DNA of 64,000 nt from Ariolimax columbianus (lineage: Eukaryota; Mollusca; Gastropoda; Stylommatophora; Arionidae): the NCBI GenBank assembly GCA_036924085.1, contig JAVGWX010000006.1, forward strand, positions 39,056,445 to 39,120,444, in the 5' to 3' direction. Under the pieces are notes generated by a model. That model ran no database searches, was not told where the DNA came from, and worked only from the letters and a program-made list of their open reading frames with translations. The translations under genes were made by a program, and so were the position numbers. Each line of letters begins with the position of its first letter. Position 1 is the first letter of the stretch. Shown piece after piece: positions 40,401-54,200 of this stretch.

Positions 40401-43400
40401 AACTTAATTATAATGGTTTATAAGGCTCTGTAGAGTTTGTATGCAAACAGTTTATTTCACTCCACCGATACTAAAAATAACTATGAGCATCCAATCTAGT
40501 TTTTAATGCATTAGCTGACCCGACCTCCACCACGTTCATTGGCAATCCAGTCCAAGAAATTACCACTCTCTGACTAAAGAAAATTTCCTAATATCTAACC
40601 TGGACCTATCTTTAAATAATTTGTTCTTGTAGTCTGTTGTACTTTGAAAAACTTGGTATAGTCTAATGTATTATTTCCATTGATTAATTTATAAACTTGT
40701 GTTGTCACTTTGAATTCTTCTCTGTTTTAGACACTATAGACTAGTTTTTCTGAGTTTTCCTCATAATTAATTCTGAAATCCTGAGACTATTTCTGTAGCT
40801 CTTCTTTGTTTCTTTTCTAGCATGTCTATATCTACTCCATGTTAAGGACTCCACACTTGAACACAGTACTAAAATTTAGGTCTCACCAATGATTTATATA
40901 CTGTCACTTCCTTGCTCTTATGTTCCATATCTGGAATAACGATGCTGTTGAAGGTGTAATCTCTTGCCTTGTCATTTCTTATCCATTGAAATATGGTTTA
41001 ATCCTATTGAAGCTGAACTATTCAGCTGGTATCCTATGTGAAACCTCACAATAAGGTTATAGTTGATACAGGCAAGACTATTCTTTGAGACCATTATGTC
41101 ATTAGCTAGTGTTTTGACTTGGTCACTTCTCTTCTACCATCAGGTTAAAGGTAATTTTCTTATAGCTTATAATTTTTACAGGCTAAGAAAGCCAGCTTCA
41201 TCCTTATCCTCCGTAGTTGACTCTTACAACATGTATGTCGATAATGACACCGTCAACAAACTGCAACATAAGGAGCAAAGCATGATCTTCTAACTAAGGA
41301 CAGAACACATCAGACTTAACATATACTTAAACAATTTGGATACTGCACAAGGGTTGAAGATGCAGTACACTGAATGAGCTGACAACATCAAAGTCAGTGA
41401 CCCATAACTGACCAAAGCCCTGTTCTGCCTCCAAGTAGTTTCCCTGGAAACAGACTGCAATCATGCAGCCGGGCCAATAGATTAGAGATCAAAGAGGAAG
41501 AGAAACCTGGTCTCAAAAATGCTGTGCTGAAATCTGTGCTGAAAGGCGCAGATATTGCAGCTTTGCTTGCTGTAAACTATGACACAACCTCACAAATGAC
41601 CTTTTCAGAATGAATGCTGAGAAGGAGAAGACATATCCTTGATTATTCTCTTCATGTTTGTGGTCTCTTGCAGTTCAATTAGTTCCATTCGTAACAAAGA
41701 TGATTACAGAAACACTTAAAGGGCTGTAGGTCGCTGGCAGTCCAATTTCAGTGACATTTGGACAATACTCACAGGCCGGATATCATGGTGGGGCTGGATA
41801 TCACGGTGGGACTGGATACCATGATGGGCCATATATCACAATGGGATATCATTATGGGGAAGGATATCACATTGGGGTGGGGATATCACGATGGGCTGGA
41901 TATCATTGCTGGGCCAGATATCACAGTGGGGCCGTAGATGATTCCAGGACCAGATATCATGGGCTGCACGTTGCACATACGTGCTCTAAACAGTGACACC
42001 TTATTGACTATGTTATCACCAGAAGGAGGAACAGACAAGATGTCAGAGTGACATAGACTATATGTGCTGCTGATTACTGGACAGGCCACTGGCTGATGGT
42101 ATTAAAATGTAATCTCCACATAAAGCCCAGGTGATGTCATCAGGGTCAGGGACCCGTGATTTGGCTCTACATTTCAAAACTGAATAGCAGGACACCTGTT
42201 TCTCAAGGGATCTGGACTACTGACTAAAGGATGAACAGTTCTGCCTGACTTCAGTGGAGGATAGTGAGCCATTATGAGATACTGTGTACTCTACTGTTTC
42301 AGAGAATCTGGGACATGCAGCACACATGAACCCAGACTATTTTCTGAAAATGATGAAGATATTCACTCTACTAAATGAAAAGAATAACCTATACAGATCC
42401 GACCAAAATTGTCCCCTCTCATTCAAAAAGGCAGCCTTCATCAATTTGCACAAAATTGACTAGATTAGGCTGAGGAAGAAACAAGAAACCTGGCTCATCA
42501 ATAAAGCAGATGAAAGCCAGAGATACACAGAAAAATGACTCAAAGTAAATTAGTCGATGCCCTGAAAGCAGTCTATTGTCCTCAGCCATATCTCATATCT
42601 TCAGTCATCAATGGTGATGGCATAACACTGCTCACCGACAAAGGCCATATGCTGGGAAGCTAGGTAGAGCATTTCAGTGCTATTCTAAATTATCTCTCAG
42701 TCATCAGTGAACAAGTCATAGCATGCATACCACAAGTCACAATCAACTGCTAGAATATGCTCTCCTCACTCATTTTGTAAGGCTGAGGAATGAAGGCAGC
42801 ATGCTCCTGCAGTCACAGCAGAGTGTACAGGAGTAGGTTTTTATTTTACCTTTTGATAGCAAATAAATGTATGCTGCACCAAAGTTTTGAACCAGTGTCA
42901 CCTTGATCAGATGACCCTTATCCTAGCCACTCATTCACCTGCTGCCAATTTATACATTAACCATATTAATTGGCAGTCTCCAACTCGAAGTGACACACCC
43001 ACCAGCCCTCCTGGAAGTGCCAGGACAAATCTTAAACGTAAACCAGTGAAGCCACCCTCCCCGTCGGTCATGCCTTCAAATCCTCCAGTGTTCTCACCGC
43101 GACAGGTACAACCTGAGCATAAACCAGGCACAGCACCTGGAAAAATGACAGGTGAGTTGTTAGATTAGACCTTTTTTTTTCAAAAAATGTAATAACTACA
43201 ATCCTCATGTAAAAATATGATAGCAAGTTTATCTTTTTGCGTGTTGGATACCAAGATAATCTTCTTGTAAAAGTGTAATAACAAGTTTATCCTTTTGTAT
43301 GTGAGAAACCAAGATAATCTTCTTGTAAAAGTATGAGAATAAGTTTATCCTTTTGTATGTGAGAAACCAAGATAATCTTCATGCAAAAGTATGATAATGA

Positions 43401-46400
43401 GTTTATTCTTTTGCATGTCAATTACCAGAATAATCTTTTTGAAAATGTTAGATACTAATTCTGTTCTGTTTTTAAGAATTGACTTCACTGCACTGTGGAC
43501 ATCCCCGTAGGTACTCAGTATCTCTCAGTAAATGGCTGAGGGTGTGAATAGTGATTGTTCCTGCAGCTCGTTTGTTGTACACACTCCTGCTTCATTCTCT
43601 CATTCACCCGACTCCACTCAAAACTTTTGTATTTCAAAGCTTTGCATTCTGTGAATTGGTGACCTATCTATTGTAATGTCATCATCCATCGGGCAGTCAT
43701 TGATAGACTTCAAAATGTCACTCTTATCCATATCTAGTGTCTCCATAATGCATGCTTATGAAGCCAAGATATCAACTCTTTCATTGCTCTGAACACCACC
43801 TTGACCACAACAGTAGATCCACATCAGCAAGTGGAGGTTTGAGGCTTGCAGCTGCTATTCACTCATCTTAGTCAACTCCTCTATACCTTTTGAAGTAAGG
43901 ATTAGGAATCTGTCACAATGACTGTTCTTGTTAAAGAGATCTCACATAGCCATTTTAGAGCAGGTTATTGCTTCTATCTCCATTCTCATACTGGAGGTTG
44001 TTGTCCTGTATTCCCTGCTGGGCTCAGCAACAATCTGACCTCTCACTCTAGCAGAAAAGCCCCGACCTGATATCTCACTGCAGTAACTTGTACATCATTT
44101 TTAATCCACTGTCAAAATTATATCTGGATGTCACAGACAGAAGTCCCAGCATGCACCTCTTCTTCAAAATCAGAAGAATCTTAAGTACAACCCAGAACCA
44201 ATGCCATTCCTTCGTTCTGGAAGCGTTCCTTTCACACTGTGATCTTGAAAGTGTGAGGATGCCCAGTCCATAATCAACAACTGATAGTATTGAGTATCAA
44301 CTGATGAAAGTTAGTTAGTCATCAGATCATCTTCATCGTACTCGGGACCAGTCCATATGCGCTCAGTTCTCATCCTCAGTATGTCTGCCAGCACGTGGTG
44401 ACTGACCGTTCCGATCCTGTGCTGGTTAACCAGACGTCTTTAGATCCCTGTGTGGTGTTCCTTCCTCGCAGTCCCTCGTTTTACACCCAATTCAACCAGT
44501 TGCGTCAAGGACGTAGAATCTGGATCAACTTCCGAATCTTCCTTCCAGCCAATTTCCCTAACAGCGTTTATGATATCGGCTCGGTTCATTGATCTCCCGC
44601 TTTCTACTATATCTGTGCTCACCAACCTATCAGCTCTCTCGTTCCCTTCGATACCTGCATGACCCAGAACGAGTGTGAAGTTGACTCTCTGCAACCTTGA
44701 CGCTTGACCGCCCTACCGACTCTAACCACTGGTGACCTGATTCCACCTTCCTGAGCATCCTCATTGAATCACTGAGGATGCACACATGTGTGCCACTCAT
44801 TGATTCAAGTCAGACCATTGCCTTCGTAACAGCCATGACCTTCATAGTCAGACTGCTTAAGGCCACCGCAAAAGCCCTGCACTCCTCTTTGATCGTTCTC
44901 CCACCTCTCTGAGCTGCAAAGGCCCATGCACTTCTCTTTGATCGTTCTCCCACCTCTCTGAGCTGCAAAGGCCCATGCACTTCTCTTTGATCGTTCTCCC
45001 ACCTCTCTGAGCTGCAAAAGCCCTGCACTCCTCTTTGATCGTTCTCCCACCTCTCTGAGCTGCAAAGGCCCATGCACTTCTCTTTGATCGTTCTCCCACC
45101 TCTCTGAGCTGCAAAGGCCCATGCACTTCTCTTTGATCGTTCTCCCACCTCTATGAGCTGCAAAAGCCCATGCACTTCTCTTTGATCATTCTCCCACCTC
45201 TCTGAGCTGCAAAGGCCCATGCACTTCTCTTTGATCGTTCTCCCACCTCTCTGAGCTGCAAAGGCCCATGCACTTCTCTTTGATCGTTCTCCCACCTCTC
45301 TGAGCTGCAAAGGCCCATGCACTTCTCTTTGATCGTTCTCCCACCTCTCTGAGCTGCAAAGGCCCATGCACTTCTCTTTGATCGTTCTCCCACCTCTCTG
45401 AGCTGCAAAGGCCCATGCACTTCTCTTTGATCGTTCTCCCACCTCTCTGAGCTGCAAAGGCCCATGCACTTCTCTTTGATCGTTCTCCCACCTCTCTGAG
45501 CTGCAAAAGCCCATGCACTTCTCAACCCACGGATAACGGATCCATCTGTGTAGATAATGTCATCATCACTCATGGAATTTTCGCTGATCAAAACTTTAAC
45601 CTCCAAAACCACATCGGATGATATTCCAAGTTTGCAGCTGCCATGGTCTTGAGTGTTTCCATCCCTGGCTAGCATGAGATGGTTGATGTGACACCTGAAT
45701 GAGAGGCTGTGATAAAATGTTTTTCCAATTTATTTCAACCTGTCACACCTGTCAATGGCATATCCGTCAAAGGTAATGCCTGGAAGTTCAGAATTCACTA
45801 TAGTTGTTCAAGTAGCGCCACATTATGCAGGCCCTGTTAGGAGCTGGAATCCCCGTGATACTATGAGATGAGATTACCCTGCAAGGTCTCCTGGATGTCT
45901 CTAACCATCTCATGCCTATCTGAAGCAATCATGTCTTTCAGGATGTCATCTGCAAATGTTAATATTTGCCCCTAGTCATGTGGATTGAATGTTGACAACT
46001 TTTATTGTATAGATGTTTTTTTTTACATAATGCCGTTGCCAGCCTCAAGCACAACCCTCATTAGCCACCTTTTGCAACATGCCTGGAAAGTGATAATGGT
46101 CATATTCTCTTCATCACAGGAACCACTCTGGAACTGGTTATATACATTTTGTTTTTGATGAAGTGGATCCTTTGCTTCCTGTCTTGTTCCTATAATTGCT
46201 TAAAATGTCTTTGATGAAATAAAGCTATTCTCACTATAGACTAGCTTATGTCTGAATGTTGGGATAGCACAACTTATCATGATTAACTCCCCTTTTGTAG
46301 ACTTGAGTTTGGCAAGTGAAAATTTGGTGCCAGGGCTAAAGACACATCAACGGCCAGAAACAGCTCCAAAAGTTAAGAAGAAATTTGACTTTGGTGGTAA

Positions 46401-48086
46401 GTTTTAAATATATGTCATTGATTTGTTTAATTGTGTTGTTATAATCTTGCCATCGTGATCTTTTATTTTTTACTCTAATATGAGGGGTGTCCAAGTAAAA
46501 CCGGGACTTTTTTTTTTTTTGTAAGGAAAAAAGCCACATTTTTTCAAGTAGTCAAAATGCCATTAATTTTTTTATATGATCTCCTGCAATGGTTATGCAC
46601 TGTTCCCAGTGTTTAAGTAATGCTTGATAAACTTCAGCATAGAAAGATTTGTCAGTATGTCTGAACCAATCCAGGACAGCCTGTTTCACTTAGTCATCAG
46701 GGCTGAAATGCTGATCTCCTAGGAATTCTTTTAGGGGTCCAAACAGGTGGAAATTGCTTAGAGCCATGTCTGGAATGTAAAGTAGATGTGGCAATTCCCT
46801 CAGGCAAGTTGCGGCAGATGGCAAATAGTGCGGTGAGCCGTATGAGGTCGAACATTATCCAGCAGGATCAAATCCAAAGTGCACTAACCTTCGAAAAAAG
46901 CAAATGTTCATGAATAATAGTGTTCACTGTACCCAGAGAAAGACTTGCTTTTTGTGCAATTTCGTAGCAAGTTAACGCTTGACCTCAAATGGACTTCACA
47001 TTAGAGAGAGAGGTCTTAGTCAGTTGTTGCCCTTGCTTTCACCTTACAACATGTTTGGAGATTGCATCTTCATGCATCTTGTCTTCCCCTACTTGCAGAC
47101 CAGCACACATATCCAGCTGCTAGTTAAGTCTCTCCATGATACTTTGTTCTGGGGCTCTGTTTGATAGGCGCACAGCTTCAATAGCCGCTGTCCATTTTTC
47201 AGACATATGTGTTTCTTGGATGGTGACGATGTCAATCTGAAGTCTTTTGAGCACCTCGTTTAGGATTGAGGTCTTGTAAACATCGTTTATCACCTGATGA
47301 AATTATGTTATACCTGTGGTCATGGAGCATATATTCCAACAGCCAATCTTAACTGTAGGTTTCTTTGCTATGGGTTGATTTTTGACGTGATATTTCTAGC
47401 TCCATCTGGGCATATTGATGCGAGGACCACTGTTGCCCAGTCAGCAGATTCTATACGCAGCTGGTGTATCCAAGAGAACAAAAAATCTATACTACATGGC
47501 ACTGGAGGTGTCGCAGGAGTTGTCAGACTGGCATTGAGTACAGTTCCTAACTGCCTAAGGGACTCTGGCTCCTGATTTGTTCTCTGGGTTAATTCCTAAA
47601 GCCTTTTCCACAAGTGGATATAGATGCAAGGCAGCGGAGGTTAGGCGTTGAAGCTGCTGGAAACACGAATGGAGATAACACAGCAGATTGATGGGGACCA
47701 ACACAGTACACATTGACAGTGAAGAACCTAGCACAGGCCAGGGAACTCACTTTGACACTAATTCGAGCTGCTGTGCTTTCTAAGAAAGTACAGTGTTGGT
47801 ACAGAAGCACAGGAAGAAGACACCTCTAACTAATCCATACTTATATCGTTGACAAGCTGATCGTTTTCTACACATGCTGAAATATGCTGACATGATGAAA
47901 TATACAGCAACTGGAAATAACACGCTCCCAGCAATCCTACATACCAGTAGCAGCTGTTTGGACTCTCTATTTGAAGGTTGAACTAAATCCAGTTTATAAC
48001 TCAGGACAAATCAAAAGTATGTTTTTCAATCGCCTTTTGCTGAGTACACAAAAAAGCACTACCATCTTGGTCACTATGTGACGTCA

Positions 48087-48134
<48 letters not shown>

Positions 48135-48184
48135 TGATGTCATATAGCGACCAAGATGGCAGTGCTTATATATATATATATATA

Positions 48185-48242
<58 letters not shown>

Positions 48243-51200
48243 AAAAGGTATTTGAAGTATTGAGAGGGAGGGGCTGTAGTGCAATGCTAGGCAACTCAGT
48301 AGGATCACCATTATTTGGATCGATGGTATTGATATGTATTGGCCCCCAAATTCCCCTTAGTGGGTCCCTGCAAAGAGAAAAAAATTGGCTGCATAATTCT
48401 AGTTGTTGTTAATACATTGAACGTCCAACCTCAGCATCTGTTACCTGAATCTAAAATTTAATACACCTGTTTGCAGACTTTGATCCTGATGACCCTCTCG
48501 CAGGAATTCTGTCTGGCAGTGATGACTTATCTGAAAGTGACCGTCCAAAATCGGCCACGAAGAATTCAGCAGGTGCTCTTTTGTCAAAGCCCAAGGTTCC
48601 CGAGGATGGAGTTCTGCCAGGAAAGAAACCTTCAGCTATTGGTACATTTTCTCTCAAATGTTTTACATATATTTCAAGGGTCAGATGGAACATACTGATC
48701 AAGACTACATCGTTGGTCTCCCTGGAAACAGTATGTGCCACAGCAGTCTGGCTAGTGAGGTGGGGACCAACACCGTATTCTCCACAATGGTGGGTTTACT
48801 GAATTGCACTACAAGTAGCAGAACTCTCGGTTCACCTTCTCAAATACACCAAAGGATGTAAGAATAGCCACTGTAACCAGCTACCAAAGAAACATAATCA
48901 AGAGTTAACTCAACTCAGCACAAATAGCTTCGAACAACTACACAAATTCCACTAATTTGTCAATACTGACTTGCTTAATCCTTCTGGTTCCGTGGGAGCA
49001 TAAGACTGCAACAGCTGCTCTCCACCTGTATTATTCTGGGTCAACTTCTTTAGCTCTGTCCATAAGATATCAGCTATTCTGGGTCAACTTCTTTAGCTCT
49101 GTCCATAAGATATCAGCTATTCTGGCCTCAACTTATACCATTTTTTGCAAGATGACTTTGGCAGCCCCACTTTTCTCTTCCCCTTTGAGTTTCAATTCAG
49201 TACATGTCTGGTTATATAGTTAGGTTACTTTCTGAGGGTGTGTTCTATCAATCTTCCATTTCTCATCCCAATCTCCAATTTCCCATCCCAATCTCCAATT
49301 TCACATTCAAATCTCCAATTTCCCATCCCAATCTTCAATTTCTCACACCAATCTCCAATCTCATTCCAATCTCCAATTTCCCATCCCAATCTCCAATTTC
49401 ACATTTCAATCTCCAATTTTTCATGCCAATCTCCATCTTGTTGTTGTCATGCTCCTTGCCCAAGATGTGTTTACATCTCACCATCTAGCATGAAGTAAAG
49501 GATGATAACAAATAAGGCGAGGCTGTGGCAGTACTGTGGATTCAAATGAATAGTATAACAACATGGGTAAGTATGGTTCAGAAGCCAGGCTGGAACAAAA
49601 GCAGAACAACTCCTACATGTTGACCATAAGCCCTTCATCAGGGACACCAGACAGTACATATATGAACAACTAACACACCAGAGAAGTAGAGATAAACACA
49701 TAAAAGAGATATTGATACATAAAAAAGATACTGAGCTCAGGATACACACAAAATTACATGAGAGGAGCAGACTAACAACATGTCCTTCCTAAACCAACCA
49801 AATTAAGGGACAAACTGTATGATAATGATAAGAGAGCCTTGTCATGAACTGCCAAGTTTATGAGAATGACGAAGAAGAATACGCAAATGCATATATAATT
49901 TATATGCATACAAATATATATATATATATATATATGTATGCACGTTCGTATAAACATAGAAATACATATTATTATAATCCGCTTAAATGGCCAAGGCTCC
50001 TCGTGTTGATTGTCTGTGACCATGATTGATGGTTGAAGTCCTTGGGATATATAGTTCTGATGAGGTGTGAGCGATTTTTCGCAGCCAGTTGTTGTGTGGT
50101 GACCTCCTGGGGTTTGCCTATTTGGGACAAGTTCTGTTCTCACCCTTAATTTTGACAGCCAGGTGCAGGATCTGGTAGGCTGGGGGAGGTGGGCCACATG
50201 ACCTAAGATAGAGAGATGGCAGGCCACATGACCTAAGATAGAGAGATGGCGGAAGTACATCATAAAAACAGTACTCTCGAGATGTATTTATCGGATGACC
50301 TATTTTTTGGTAACCAGGTCAAACCAGTGGATTCCAAAGATCCGCCTCTGACTGCACATTTATGGAAAGTTTCAAGACTCTTCTGGTCTCGTTGCAAGAC
50401 CTTCCAAATTTCAGAGACATACAGAAGGATTGTAATGATGCAGGATTTGTAATGGCACAGGTTGGTTTCCTGGGAGAGTCTCAGCTGTGACCAGACTGTG
50501 CAGGGAGTTCATAGACGAGGCTGCCTGACATATATTTCATACAATGCTAGGACTGCTATGTACATCAGAGGTCTGTGTGTTGTCTAAGCAGATGAAGACC
50601 TCGGTAGCACTGATGTGGTTACAATTTACTTATCTCAGACAGACCATCACCAAAACTTTGAATTTTGGTCTGCGCCCATGAAATATGGAAACACAGATGT
50701 GAAGTTGATAGTTCCAGGTGGTCTGGGGAACTTATTAATGCCTGTTAGTCTGAGCCTAATATGAAATATATATACATACATAACTAAACTTAATGTCTTT
50801 ATACTAGATTAGAAGACTCTGCAGAGTATGTATACAACCAGTTTCTTGGAGGGTGGTTAACTGATGTGTGAGTCCACCTTAACCCTTCCACACTCAATAA
50901 AAAAATTATGCAATTTCCCCTGCCACTTAATTATTTTTCAACACGTCATGTTTTTCTCGGTTGTTGACTTTGAGAGCCTGTATCTTATTTGTTTGTTATT
51001 GTATGGATAAGATTTGTTTGTGTGTAGGGAAATAAATGAATAAAGACCTTGTTGGTGTTATTGTTGTTGTTGTGTGTATGTTAGTTTCTGAGATACAAGA
51101 AGGTGAAAATGAAAAAAAAGCACAAACATTGCTTGAAAAAAAATTATGCTGAAAACGAATCATAAATGTTTACAAATGGCCATTTCTGTTAGTTTTCACT

Positions 51201-54200
51201 ATAAACATAATTATTCTATCTGCATAAACAATCTAAACAGATCTATTTCAGAAAAATCCATTGCAAAAATCTAACTCCCCCATTCTCAACAATCTTCAAA
51301 TAGAAGCGAAAAACATAAGAAATCATTTCCAAAAGTCTAACACAAATATCAAAATCGCCATTGTTTTCAAACCCGGCGAGACAAAAGTCTTAACTCTCTG
51401 TAATCAAAAAAGCAGTATGTTCAGACTATTTCTGCCTAGCCGGTTTGAATATATTTGAATAGAACAGCCGTCGTTATGCAGCGACATCGTGTCGAGTACC
51501 GGTGACCATAGTGGAGCGATTTTTGTGACGTCAGTCAATTTGGAACGAAGCTTGTGTGGTAAAGGTTAATGGACTCAAACACTAGAGCAAAGTAGACCCG
51601 CAGTCTGTTAGGCGCCATCTATGCTGCTCTTAACAAACCACCTAACCATGACCAGTGTCATGCCATGTCATGCAGATAGTCGCCTATTACGACTTGCTCT
51701 CTCTGGGGCAGGGGTGCTATTCTTGTCTTTGTCATACACATAGATCACAGAGGACCACTCAGGACATGTACATACATAACATATATATGCAGTTCTTAAG
51801 TAAACCTAGTGGCTTTAACAATCACTGTAAGGCGTATTACCCGAGTGGATCCCTGGACCTCTTACTGGGAAGGAAAGAGTAGGACCACTGTACATCCATT
51901 CATATTGTAAAAGGCAGCTAAAGAGAGTTGTGCATGGGGCTGCAATCTTATCATGTAAAACAAATCACTACGCCACCACTACAAAAGCACGCAAAGTGCT
52001 TTGCCGCAGACTTCTAAGTCAACTGAGTGGTTGTCCAATACTCCGGTTGGAGTTAAAAAGGGCAAGACCAGCTGCCGAAGACAGATGTGTCGAACCGAAA
52101 GGGGCAAATCCGCAGTCAAGCTGTAAACTAACGACAACGCATTCTGTTCTTCGGACTACATCCTGCTACTTACAAAGCCCTGTTGAGGGCTTGGTAGCAA
52201 GAGATTGAGAACAAACGAAGAAGAAGAAGAACAAGACAAAATAAGACATATGCTTGTTACTGCATGCTGGAAAGGACAGCTTCTTAAAAAGCTTGAGACC
52301 TAGTTCACTGAAATGAAGAATCTAACACTTTATCGCTGATGGCTACATCTGCTATTGGTGTGGAGGGAGAGGGGTAACCTTTACCTTTGTTTTATAGACC
52401 AAATAGGTGTTTGATATTAAGGGTGAAGTCAAGTAGTTGTGGTAGGAGATAAAGGCTTTTAATTTCATTTTCTTACACAGCCCAACCAGATTCCCCTAGA
52501 AGGCGCAATCTGATGGATAGGCCCCCTACAAGAAGTGGCAGCAGTCTTGGTGATAACACTGCATCTACTGCTGCTAGTGTGGCTCCTGATGTGGACACAG
52601 GTTCAGGGCAAACTGGTCAGTAAAATGAGTCCTGATCAATGGCATTTCACCCAGGTGGTACCTGGGGAGGGCAGAATAGAACCGCCATAACATTCCTAGT
52701 TCGTGGGAGACGAGTAATTAGGGTCAAGTGAAATATACTGAACAAGATCCCACCTGACATCTTTGCTTGTGCTTCTGAAAACAGACTGCATCACAGCAGT
52801 CGGGCCAGTGAGGTTGGGATAAACACTGGCGGAAGCTGGATGTAGCCGGGAGGAGGATTTCCTGCAAAGTGGGCAAAGCATGAGCAGCTTATTACTCCGC
52901 TGCATTGGGATAAGCGCCGCGGAGGGTGATTAATTGATGTTCAAGTCCATCTTAATAGACTCAAACACTAGAGCAAAATAGACTCGCAGCCTGTTAGGCA
53001 CGATCTGTGCTGCTCTTATCAAACCACCTAACCATGACCAGTGTTATGCGATATCACACAGTCGCCTCTTACGACTGCTCTCTGTGTGGCAGTGGTGCTA
53101 TTTTTGCCCTTGTCATACACAAAGACCCTGACAGGCCACTCAGGTCTGTTAACCTGTTTAACTCTCCTTGACTTACTTAGTTCATCATCATCATTATTAT
53201 TTATCCGTCTAGCTCCACTTGGAACATAAGCCCGCAACAGATGCTCTCCGTCTGTTCCTATTCTGTGCCATCTTCTTAAGTTACACCCAAGAGATCTCAT
53301 TTGAACTGACTTCCTCATCATCGAACATTCTCCACATGGTGTTTCATGGCCTTCCCGTTCATCTCTTTTCCTGTGGATTCCAATCCAGTGCATGTCGCTT
53401 TTCAGGCTTATCCATTCCCACTTCCTCTAAATGTGGATTATGAGGAAACTGCTGCTGAAAAAAAATGCCCATTTCTGGTTAACTTAGAGCAGTTCTGGAA
53501 CAAATTTGTAGGAGCCACATATCATGTTGAAATTGTTCGTCAAAATAGACTGAACTGAACCGATGCTTATGTCTAAGTCTTCAAACTTTTCACAAATTGG
53601 GAATTGGTGATTTTCTAGCAATGGTTCATGCCCAAGCTCATCAGTTTTTTTCACTTATGCTGGTTGTGAGCCTTTCAGACCTTTCATCGCTTTAAACACT
53701 TTCACGACCACATTTAAAAGATTTATACCACTCATATACTTGTGTACGATCCATACTATATATATATATATAATTGGAGGAGGGAGACTCTACCGTCTTT
53801 CTACAGAGTTGCAGACATCATGAAACAGTTCATTTTGGGTATGAGTTCATTTTCTTTCAATGGCTACCTTCTTGGAATCCTGGTATTCAAACAGGCATGT
53901 TTAATGTATATTGCCAGATAGTCGAAGGCTTTGGCTATGCGAAGTAGCGACCTTCAGTTCATCAATTGTTGCCGGTTTTTGAAAGTATACCCAATGGCCT
54001 GAACTCTGCTGAACGAGGGGGTATTTATCTATTCATCTAATCCATCTATTCTGCAAATTGTCAACAAAATATGCCTTTACGTCATGATGGTACTGAGGAG
54101 ATGCTTCATCTTGCTTGAAAAATTAGTCCACCTCATCAACAAACATCTTGCAAATGCGTGGCATGACAGGATTCTACTGCAAGTTCAAATAAATAGCACT

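Noticed and set aside
44810..45675. Overlapping minus-strand ORFs of 234, 174 and 110 codons as real genes
   Set aside because: They are frames of one 49-bp minisatellite within a dead RNase H domain.
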